Positions 1 through 5,639 of a stretch of DNA of 7,338 nucleotides are shown here, piece after piece; within the stretch, counting starts at the first letter, position 1; the number at the start of each line of letters is the position of its first letter. Under the pieces are notes generated by a model that was given only the letters and a program-made list of their open reading frames with translations, was not told the origin of the DNA and ran no database searches. Location: NCBI GenBank assembly GCA_002363695.1, contig DEWO01000126.1:2481-9818 (forward strand), read 5' to 3'. This DNA comes from Prevotella sp. UBA3208 (GTDB lineage: Bacteria; Bacteroidota; Bacteroidia; Bacteroidales; Bacteroidaceae). Position numbers and translations under genes: made by a program.

Positions 1-677
1 TCAGAGCGCTGCAAGTGAATCTTGCCATAGTCGTAGTCGGCAGTGAAGCCTACCATGAGACCGCAAGGGTAGGGCCACGGCTGGGAACCGAAATAGCGCA
101 GGTTGGTGATGTGGAGCCCGGTCTCCTCCATGACTTCGCGGTAAACCGCTTCTTCCAGTGTCTCGCCTGTCTCTACAAATCCGGCAACGAGTCCGTAGTG
201 GTTGTCGCGGAAACTGTTGGCGTGAACGAGGAGAACTTCGTCCTTGTGTGAACCGTCAGCCGCAGGCGTGGGAGCCTTGCGGCGTATAAGGACGATGATG
301 GCAATGGCCAGTGACGGCCACAGTTCCTTGCCGCAATGGTCGCACTTCTTAGAAATAGGTGTATCGAAATGCATCGGTCCGCCGCAGACACCACAGAACT
401 TGGTGTTCTGGTCCCAGTAGAGCAACTCCTGACACTTGCCGGCCTTCAGGTAGTCGGCTTTCGATAACTTGTAGTACGACTGGCGTAGCGGGCACATCTC
501 GTAGCGCTCGGAGCCTGTGATGGGTAGGTCTATGCGGTAGGCTTTGGCACCGTCAATGTCCATGATGGTTGTCCAGGGCTTGACGTCGGTCGGAGCCTCG
601 GTGGGAATCCGGTAGTTGTCACCGTGATGCTCCAGGACAAGGTCCGACTGACAGAAAACGAAGTATTGAGTGGTCAT
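1..677 (-). CDS. nudC: NAD+ diphosphatase NudC (Nudix hydrolase), C-terminus cut by window edge
   Basis: NudC hydrolyses NAD(H) to NMN(H) and AMP in the cytosol; family members also remove NAD caps from RNA 5' ends. The 225 visible residues contain a four-cysteine zinc ribbon (C95, C98, C112, C115), then a complete Nudix box at about 166-188 (GFVETGE, then REVMEETGL), which supplies the metal-binding glutamates. SQPWPYP at 198-204 is the array that separates NAD(H) pyrophosphatases from other Nudix enzymes. E. coli NudC is about 257 residues, so roughly the last 30-40 residues lie outside the window. The ATG at 677-675 is 10 nt past the stop of the metallophosphatase gene, with no promoter or good Shine-Dalgarno of its own in the gap, so it is probably the second gene of that transcript. 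The domains, signature and order are seen directly; RNA decapping here is inference from the family. Confidence 0.93.
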   Translation of the reverse strand, partial: MTTQYFVFCQSDLVLEHHGDNYRIPTEAPTDVKPWTTIMDIDGAKAYRIDLPITGSERYEMCPLRQSYYKLSKADYLKAGKCQELLYWDQNTKFCGVCGGPMHFDTPISKKCDHCGKELWPSLAIAIIVLIRRKAPTPAADGSHKDEVLLVHANSFRDNHYGLVAGFVETGETLEEAVYREVMEETGLHITNLRYFGSQPWPYPCGLMVGFTADYDYGKIHLQRS

Positions 678-687
678 AGGTGAAAGA

Positions 688-2412
688 TTATTCTTTGAAG
701 ATTAGTTTGCGGTCACGCAAAATGGCAGGCTCTGCCCATTCGGTGGGGACGAAGCGCCAGTTGTGGTGGCTTTGTGGAGCGACGCTGCCCTCTTGGCGGA
801 TTTTCTCGGTGAGATAGTGCCGCTGGTCGCGCGGGCTCATATAGATGATGCGCGAGGGGAGGGAGTCCATGGGAATGCCGGCACCGCGTATCAGCAGTTC
901 GCCGCCGCCGTTGCCGCGATAGCTGTTCATGGCTACGCGGTACCACTGGTCTTCCTCGAACGGGCGCCCGTCGCTGAAGCGGAGAATGCGTACCTTCTGT
1001 CCGTCAGGCTTGGTGATGTCCACCTCGTAGTCGATGCCTGCTGCCGAGTCGAAGTTGAATGTCAGGTTCTTGAAGCCCATGCGCTGTTTGTCGTCCCACG
1101 CCTGGTCGGTGAGTAGCATAATGTGGTCGTCGGGCGACTGCATGGTGTTGACCCACTGGTCGTAGGACATCTCCAGGTGCTGGCGTATTTCACGACCCGT
1201 CATTCGGAGCGTGTAAATCTGGTTCTCATAGTGGTAGAGCTTGAACATATCGCTCATGTATACGGTGCCTTTCCTGACCTCGGTGTCGAACTGCAGGGGA
1301 GCATTGAAGGACACGTCGGCACCGGTATGCTCCAGCTGCAGGTCGTGGATGTAGTCAACGAAAGCCGCTGGTCCGAAAAAGGCATCGCGTGAACTCATGG
1401 ACGTCAGGAAGGTGCCGATGGGTTGGTCGACAAATTGGCGGATGCTGTCAGTCTGAGGCTGGAAGTGCTTGATATAGTCTTCGTCAATAGCCTCGCCGGT
1501 GATGTCAACGATTTCGCCGTGTTTGCGGGTAACGGTCCAGCGGCCGTTGACCAGCGAACACTGAATGGTGGCTTGGGCCACCTTGATAGCGTTGCATGAG
1601 GGGTCGAGACAGAGTACTCCGTTGGACAAGGTGCTGTTGCGCTCGGTATGGTCGTGGCCGAAGAAGATAGCGTCAAAGCCCTCTACTTGCTCTGCCACCT
1701 TCTTGGTAGCATCCTCGTCGTAATGCAGGGTGGAGATTCCACCGTCCCAGCCACTATGGAAGAGTCCTATGACGATATCCGCATTCTCTTTTTCGCGCAG
1801 CGTCTTGACCCACTTGCTGGCGCAACTGACCATGTTCTCGAAGCGCATACCTGACCATAGATTCTGGTGCAGCCAGTTAGGGATGGCCGGTGTCAGCATT
1901 CCCAAAACGGCAATGCGCACTCCGTTGCGTTCCAGCATGAGGTAGGGCTCTACATAGGGCTTGCCGCTCTTGGTGTCAATGATGTTGGCTCCAAGGGTGG
2001 GGCAGTTGAGCTCGCGAATCCATTTGTCGTAGACGGCGTGACCAGTCTCAACGTCGTGATTGCCAAACATCTCTGCGTCGTACTTGAGGTAGTTCATGAC
2101 TTCTGCTGCAACGTTGGGTAAGTCGGTCTTGACGTAGTTGCTGTAGTAACAGGAGGGTTGTCCCTGCAGGATGTCTCCGTTGTCCAGAAGGATAAGGCGG
2201 TTGCCGAATTGCTGCCGCTGGCGCTTCAGGTAAGTGCTGACGCGGGCCATGGTGCCGTTCATGGGACGGCGCTCGATGAAATCGTATGGAAAGAAGGCTC
2301 CGTGTACGTCGCTGGTTTCTATGATGCGTAGCGTTACTGTCTTATTGGTCTTGGCAGCTGCCATAATGTTGAGGCTCAGAAGAGCCAGTGTGATGATGGT
2401 GAGTCGTTTCAT
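688..2412 (-). CDS. Exported 5'-nucleotidase / 2',3'-cyclic phosphodiesterase-type metallophosphatase (UshA/CpdB family)
   Basis: Predicted periplasmic two-metal phosphatase that dephosphorylates nucleotides or opens cyclic nucleotides, 574 residues from the chosen start. Residues 1-20 form a signal peptide (KR, hydrophobic core, MAAA before the likely cut) without a lipobox cysteine. The N-terminal calcineurin-like domain shows the metal ligands in order: TSDVHG (33-38), DNGD (77-80), GNHD (117-120), H219 in LFHSG and GHDH (252-255). The C-terminal 5'-nucleotidase domain follows, with ADVSFNAPL (366-374), a YENQIYTLRMTG segment (395-406) and NSYRGNGGG (496-504), which lies in the nucleotide-binding part. 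The reading frame stays open to an ATG at 2460, but the 2412 ATG puts the signal peptide at the N-terminus, and the promoter lies between the two. The RIIETSDVHG opening resembles CpdB at least as much as UshA, so the substrate is left open. It heads a unit with nudC. Confidence 0.9.
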   Translation of the reverse strand: MKRLTIITLALLSLNIMAAAKTNKTVTLRIIETSDVHGAFFPYDFIERRPMNGTMARVSTYLKRQRQQFGNRLILLDNGDILQGQPSCYYSNYVKTDLPNVAAEVMNYLKYDAEMFGNHDVETGHAVYDKWIRELNCPTLGANIIDTKSGKPYVEPYLMLERNGVRIAVLGMLTPAIPNWLHQNLWSGMRFENMVSCASKWVKTLREKENADIVIGLFHSGWDGGISTLHYDEDATKKVAEQVEGFDAIFFGHDHTERNSTLSNGVLCLDPSCNAIKVAQATIQCSLVNGRWTVTRKHGEIVDITGEAIDEDYIKHFQPQTDSIRQFVDQPIGTFLTSMSSRDAFFGPAAFVDYIHDLQLEHTGADVSFNAPLQFDTEVRKGTVYMSDMFKLYHYENQIYTLRMTGREIRQHLEMSYDQWVNTMQSPDDHIMLLTDQAWDDKQRMGFKNLTFNFDSAAGIDYEVDITKPDGQKVRILRFSDGRPFEEDQWYRVAMNSYRGNGGGELLIRGAGIPMDSLPSRIIYMSPRDQRHYLTEKIRQEGSVAPQSHHNWRFVPTEWAEPAILRDRKLIFKE

Positions 2413-2417
2413 ACGTG

Positions 2418-2448
2418 CAAAGGTATAAAAAAAATTGCTACTAACAAA
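2418..2448 (-). promoter_or_regulatory. Bacteroidetes-type promoter of the metallophosphatase-nudC unit
   Basis: On the minus strand TTTG (2448-2445) is followed by exactly 19 nt and then TACCTTTG (2425-2418), a full match to the Bacteroidetes -33/-7 pattern TTTG-N19-TAnnTTTG. Only 5 nt (CACGT) separate the -7 box from the ATG at 2412, so transcription should begin at or within a base or two of the start codon. This also argues against the longer upstream start at 2460. The box match and spacing are seen directly; the start point of transcription is inferred. Confidence 0.75.
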
Positions 2449-2502
2449 GCTTTGGTACACTTTTTGCTGTTTTTTAAGGTAGATAAAATAGAATAAAAAC
2501 TC

Positions 2503-2508
2503 AGGAGG
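2503..2508 (+). promoter_or_regulatory. Strong Shine-Dalgarno of the J-protein gene
   Basis: AGGAGG lies 9 nt before the ATG at 2518 and fixes this start. It is unusual here: the other starts in the window (677, 2412, 3914, 4028, 5187, 5640) have no comparable purine block, as is normal in Bacteroidetes, where the 16S anti-SD is usually shielded on the ribosome. I found no clean TAnnTTTG promoter box on the plus strand of the 2413-2517 gap. Confidence 0.8.
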
Positions 2509-2517
2509 ACTAAGAGT

Positions 2518-3174
2518 ATGGCATTTATTGACTATTACAAGATTTTAGGCGTCGACAAGACGATAGCGCAGAAGGACGTCAAACGTGCGTACCTGAAGCG
2601 TGCCAAGCAGTTTCATCCGGATCTGCATCCAGATGACCCCAAGGCGAAAGCCAAGTTCCAGGCATTGCAGGAGGCCTACGATGTGATTGGCGACCCCGAA
2701 AAGCGTGCCAAGTATGACAAGTATGGTGAGCAATGGCAGCAAGCCGATGCTTATGAGCGTGCTACAGGCGGTGGCGCAGGTGGCTTCGGCGGTTTTGGCG
2801 GAGGGGGCTTTGAAGGTTTTGACTTCTCGCAGTTTACGGGTGGCGGAGGCTTTTCGTCGTTCTTCCAGGATTTGTTTGGGGGAATGGGTGCACGAGGGGG
2901 GCAGCGCGTCTACCAAGAGAAGCCTACAAACACACAGGCGACGGTGACCATTGACCTCTATACGGCTTTGCTTGGCGGAGATGTGATGGTGACGACGGGC
3001 ACAGGTGAGCGCTTGCGCCTGAAGGTGAAGCCCGAAACCCAGCCCGGTACGAAGGCTCGTCTGCGCGGAAAGGGCAGGGGAGGTACGGACCTGATACTGA
3101 CTTATCAGGTAAAGCTGCCTGCCAATCTGACGGATCGGCAAAAGGACTTGCTAAGGCAAATGCAGCAAGGTTAA
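2518..3174 (+). CDS. Short DnaJ/CbpA-like J-domain co-chaperone
   Basis: Cytosolic J-protein, 218 residues, expected to stimulate DnaK (Hsp70) ATPase activity and pass it client proteins. The J domain spans about 5-70, with HPD at 33-35, the DnaK-stimulating loop, and an EKRAKYDKYG end (61-70). A second HPD occurs at 37-39, but position places the first as the functional one. A Gly/Phe-rich linker runs from about 83 to 128 and includes FFQDLFGG. Only one C-terminal beta domain follows (about 141-202: VTIDLYTALLGG, LRGKGRGG), resembling the second substrate-binding domain of class B J-proteins. There is no zinc-finger domain and apparently no first beta domain; CbpA is usually about 300 residues. 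No partner gene of the CbpM/MerR type follows, because kdsB converges immediately. The start is supported by a strong Shine-Dalgarno. I avoid naming it cbpA because of the shortened architecture. Confidence 0.92.
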   Translation: MAFIDYYKILGVDKTIAQKDVKRAYLKRAKQFHPDLHPDDPKAKAKFQALQEAYDVIGDPEKRAKYDKYGEQWQQADAYERATGGGAGGFGGFGGGGFEGFDFSQFTGGGGFSSFFQDLFGGMGARGGQRVYQEKPTNTQATVTIDLYTALLGGDVMVTTGTGERLRLKVKPETQPGTKARLRGKGRGGTDLILTYQVKLPANLTDRQKDLLRQMQQG

Positions 3175-3914
3175 CTCCGGCTTTTCAGGAATTCCTCGGC
3201 TCGTTGCAAGTCTTCGGGGGTATCAATGCCTACGGTTTCAACGTCTGTCAGCCCCACGCGGATGCGATAGCCGTTTTCCAGCCAACGCAACTGTTCCAGA
3301 CTCTCTGCTATCTCGAGGGACGACTGGGGGAGTTGCGTTATTTCGTGTAATACCTCACGCCGATAAGCGTAGAGCCCCAGGTGCTTGAGGAATGGGAAAT
3401 GTGACAACCATTCGTTATCTTGAGCACCTCTTATGTAAGGTATGACAGAGCGGCTGAAGTAGAGGGCAAATCCCTGTTTGTCGGTGACGATTTTGGGAGA
3501 ATTGGGGTTGTTGACTGCTTCTATATTCTCAAAATACTTTCCGAGTGTACCTATCTGAGTATCAGCATTGTCAAATAGTTGCATTAGAGTTTTTATTTGA
3601 GATGGTTGGACGAATGGTTCATCGCCTTGGATGTTGATGACGACATCCGCTTGAGTGCCTGTTTTCTCTGCGGCTTCCTCAATGCGGTCAGTACCGCTTT
3701 TGTGGTCGGCACGGGTCATCACCACGCGACCGCCAAACTTCTCGACAGCTTCACGAATGCGGTCGTCGTCGGTGGCTACCCATACCTCGTTGAGTACGGA
3801 GGTTGCCTGTTCGTAAACGTGCTGAATGACGGGCTTGTTGCCCAGCAGTGCCAGCGGTTTGCCTGGAAAACGTGTGGAGGCATAGCGGGCGGGAATGATA
3901 GCTGTGAAATTCAT
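3171..3914 (-). CDS. kdsB: 3-deoxy-manno-octulosonate cytidylyltransferase (CMP-Kdo synthetase)
   Basis: Cytosolic enzyme that joins Kdo and CTP to give CMP-Kdo and pyrophosphate, the activated sugar for the inner core of lipopolysaccharide. At 247 residues it matches the E. coli enzyme (248). Visible family landmarks are the N-terminal nucleotide-binding loop IPARYASTRFPGKPL (7-21), SGTDRI (73-78), NIQGDEP with metal ligand D98 (94-100), YFSRSVIPY (152-160), KHLGLYAYR (177-185), ESLEQLRWLENG (204-215) and VETVGIDTPEDL with the second acidic ligand D231 (225-236). The gene is intact. The ATG at 3914 is preceded by a promoter-like box 29 nt upstream. It is convergent with the J-protein gene and the two TAA stops overlap; it is divergent from the MORN gene. 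No other LPS gene is in view, which is common for kdsB in this phylum. Confidence 0.96.
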   Translation of the reverse strand: MNFTAIIPARYASTRFPGKPLALLGNKPVIQHVYEQATSVLNEVWVATDDDRIREAVEKFGGRVVMTRADHKSGTDRIEEAAEKTGTQADVVINIQGDEPFVQPSQIKTLMQLFDNADTQIGTLGKYFENIEAVNNPNSPKIVTDKQGFALYFSRSVIPYIRGAQDNEWLSHFPFLKHLGLYAYRREVLHEITQLPQSSLEIAESLEQLRWLENGYRIRVGLTDVETVGIDTPEDLQRAEEFLKSRS

Positions 3915-3943
3915 AATGTCTCTTAAAATTCTTAATCAGTTCG

Positions 3944-3974
3944 CAAAATTAGTGAATTTTTTCGAAAACCCAAG
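3944..3974 (-). promoter_or_regulatory. Probable kdsB promoter
   Basis: TAATTTTG (3951-3944, minus strand) fits the Bacteroidetes -7 box TAnnTTTG. Exactly 19 nt upstream is CTTG (3974-3971), three of four matches to the -33 TTTG. The -7 box ends 29 nt before the kdsB ATG, leaving a short leader of roughly 25 nt. The match is seen in the sequence; activity is inferred. Confidence 0.6.
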
Positions 3975-3994
3975 GCAGTCTTGATTTTTTTTAA

Positions 3995-4002
3995 TACCTT
4001 TG
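3995..4002 (+). promoter_or_regulatory. Probable -7 box of the MORN-yhcH-glgB run
   Basis: TACCTTTG is a full match to TAnnTTTG and ends 25 nt before the ATG at 4028. No TTTG is present 19-21 nt upstream, so only half of the usual promoter pattern is visible. It is the best candidate for driving the three downstream plus-strand genes, since I see no TAnnTTTG in the 40-nt gap before the second gene or the 6-nt gap before the third. Confidence 0.5.
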
Positions 4003-4027
4003 TAAGGATTTTAAATTAGATTTGGTA

Positions 4028-5146
4028 ATGAAGCGCTATATATTTATATTTCTGTTCATATGTCTATCGCTGGCAATGTCAGCACAAAAGATAACCTTGG
4101 GTTCGTATACTTTTAAGGATGGTGGCGTCTATCAAGGCGAAATGCAGTCGGGTAAGCCCTATGGCAAAGGAAAAACCATGTGGAAAGACGGCGATATGTA
4201 CGAAGGTGACTATGTGAAAGGTAAGCGTCAGGGCTTTGGAACGTACACGTTTGCTGACGGAGAACGCTATGAGGGCGGCTGGCTTCAGGACCACCAGCAC
4301 GGTCGGGGCACCTATTACTATTCGAATAACAACAAGTATTCAGGCCTGTGGTATCGTGATGATCGTGAGGGACACGGCGTGATGGACTATTTCAACGGTG
4401 ACCGTTACGACGGTCAGTGGAAGGCAGATCTGCGTCATGGTAAGGGACGCTATACTTTCAAGGGCGGTGCTTACTACGATGGAGAATGGAAGGGGGACAA
4501 GAAGAACGGTCACGGCCGTTTTGACTGGGGCGACGGCTCGTCCTATGATGGTCAGTGGCTGGATGACCACCAGAGTGGCAAAGGCTCCTATCGCTATGCC
4601 AATGGCGACAACTATGTGGGACAGTTCCAGAACGACCTACAACACGGTAAGGGCATCTACAAGTTTCAGAACGGTGATGTCTACGAAGGAGACTACGTGA
4701 AGGGCCAGCGTACGGGACAAGGCGTTTTCCGCTATGCCAACGGCGATAAGTATACAGGTCAGTTCCAAAATGGAGACAAGTCCGGACAAGGTATCCTGAC
4801 GTGGAAGAACGGCGACGTCTATCAGGGCGAGTGGAAACAGGACCTGCCCAATGGGCGTGGTAAGCTGACCCGCAAGAACGGTGACGTCTTTGAAGGACAG
4901 TTCATGAACGGAAAGATACATGGCGAGGGTATAGCTCGCTATGCTGACGGCTCTAAGTTCAAGGGCCATTTCAATAAAGGTAAGCGCAATGGACCGGCGA
5001 TAGAAGAGGATAAGCAGGGCAAACGTTTCGAAGGCAACTATGTGGATGACCGTCGGGATGGGAACTTCATTGAGAAGGACCGCAACGGCAATGTTACCGC
5101 CCAGGGCACCTATATTCGCGGTCAGCGCAGAGAGAATAGAAAATGA
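4028..5146 (+). CDS. Exported MORN-repeat protein, function unknown
   Basis: A 372-residue protein made of a signal peptide (about 1-19: KRY, a Phe/Ile/Leu core, AMSAQ) followed almost entirely by MORN repeats. Fourteen repeats of exactly 23 residues start at residues 35, 58, 81 and so on to 334, each of the form Y/F-x-G followed by a turn and usually G-x-G. Residues 25-34 look like the second half of an earlier repeat, and 358-370 like a degenerate half repeat shifted by one residue. MORN repeats fold as beta hairpins into a long single-layer sheet; in other proteins they bind lipids or proteins. The signal peptide places this one in the periplasm or at a membrane surface. No catalytic or anchor domain is visible. 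The ATG at 4028 is preferred over a TTG two codons upstream because it begins the signal peptide cleanly. Probably first gene of a run with yhcH-like and glgB. The cellular role is not known to me. Confidence 0.9.
   Translation: MKRYIFIFLFICLSLAMSAQKITLGSYTFKDGGVYQGEMQSGKPYGKGKTMWKDGDMYEGDYVKGKRQGFGTYTFADGERYEGGWLQDHQHGRGTYYYSNNNKYSGLWYRDDREGHGVMDYFNGDRYDGQWKADLRHGKGRYTFKGGAYYDGEWKGDKKNGHGRFDWGDGSSYDGQWLDDHQSGKGSYRYANGDNYVGQFQNDLQHGKGIYKFQNGDVYEGDYVKGQRTGQGVFRYANGDKYTGQFQNGDKSGQGILTWKNGDVYQGEWKQDLPNGRGKLTRKNGDVFEGQFMNGKIHGEGIARYADGSKFKGHFNKGKRNGPAIEEDKQGKRFEGNYVDDRRDGNFIEKDRNGNVTAQGTYIRGQRRENRK
4130..5095 (+). repeat. Fourteen in-frame 69-bp tandem repeats (MORN coding)
   Basis: The MORN region is a diverged tandem array with a strict 69-bp period (14 x 69 = 966 bp) and no insertion or deletion between units. 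Most units share only their codon skeleton, but some are closer: the 45 bases from 4592 match those from 4730 (two units apart) at 34 positions, and 25 of 30 bases match between 4199 and 4682 (seven units apart). It is a coding repeat, not a CRISPR or mobile element. Confidence 0.9.
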
Positions 5147-5186
5147 AATTTGAATTAATGTTTAACTACTTAAAACCATACAAATT

Positions 5187-5633
5187 ATGATTATTGACAA
5201 ACTTGAGAACTTGAAAAACTATGCATCGGTGAACCCATTGTTCCCCAAAGTAGTGGAATTCCTTCAGCAGAATGACCTCAACGCGCTGGAGACAGGCAAG
5301 CACGAGATTGTTGGCAAAGACCTCTTTGTTAACATCCAGATGGCTAAGGGCCGTACGCCGGCAGAGGCTACTATTGAAACGCATAACAATATGATTGACA
5401 TCCAGATACCTCTTTCTGATGCAGAGACCTTTGGCTACACTCAGCGTGACGCCCTGCCTGAGGCAGAGTACAATGCCGAGAAGGATATTACCAAGATTCC
5501 TAATCTGGCTGCTGACAGCTATATTACTTGCCAGCCAGGCATGATGGCCATTTTCTTCCCTCAGGACGGTCATGCTCCCTGCATTGCCGGTGTACCTGAA
5601 ATCAAGAAAGCAATCTTTAAAGTAAAAGCATAG
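5187..5633 (+). CDS. YhcH/YjgK/YiaL (DUF386) family protein, possible sugar anomerase
   Basis: A 148-residue cytosolic protein of the DUF386 / EbgC-like family, a compact beta-barrel fold. E. coli relatives are EbgC, TabA and YhcH (NanQ), the last reported to speed anomer conversion of N-acetylneuraminate. The family's conserved polar residues are present: E64 and H66 in IETHNNMID, D71, Q73, E80, then FFPQDGHAP (123-131) with H129, and a lysine-rich C-terminal strand ending FKVKA. These would line the barrel pocket and could bind a metal and sugar. The gene begins 40 nt after the MORN gene and ends 6 nt before the glgB ATG, so co-transcription with glgB and perhaps translational coupling are likely. 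A role in sugar or glycogen metabolism is inference from that spacing; the substrate cannot be read from the sequence. Confidence 0.87.
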   Translation: MIIDKLENLKNYASVNPLFPKVVEFLQQNDLNALETGKHEIVGKDLFVNIQMAKGRTPAEATIETHNNMIDIQIPLSDAETFGYTQRDALPEAEYNAEKDITKIPNLAADSYITCQPGMMAIFFPQDGHAPCIAGVPEIKKAIFKVKA

Positions 5634-5639
5634 ACGACT

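Noticed and set aside
15..394. Small frames of 73-78 codons at the left edge
   Set aside because: They lie within nudC in other frames, and nudC carries the zinc ribbon and Nudix box over the same bases.
763..2428. Several plus-strand frames of 64-117 codons opposite the metallophosphatase gene
   Set aside because: They overlap a gene with a complete set of metal-binding motifs and lack recognisable domains or translation signals.
2413..2460. A longer N-terminus for the nucleotidase starting at 2460
   Set aside because: It would put 16 residues before an otherwise ideal signal peptide and begin upstream of the promoter boxes.
2545..3141. A 198-codon minus-strand frame opposite the J-protein gene
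   Set aside because: The opposite strand encodes a clear J domain with HPD and a good Shine-Dalgarno; this frame has no family features and arises from the Gly-rich coding sequence.
3140..3200. A hairpin terminator between the convergent J-protein and kdsB genes
   Set aside because: I could find no GC-rich stem followed by a T run; the genes overlap at their stops.
4022..4027. A TTG start two codons before the MORN gene ATG
   Set aside because: The ATG at 4028 begins directly with a normal signal peptide, and no ribosome binding site favours the TTG.
4130..5095. Regular 69-bp repeats as a possible CRISPR array
   Set aside because: There are no identical repeats with unique spacers; the period is 23 codons of one open reading frame with MORN motifs.
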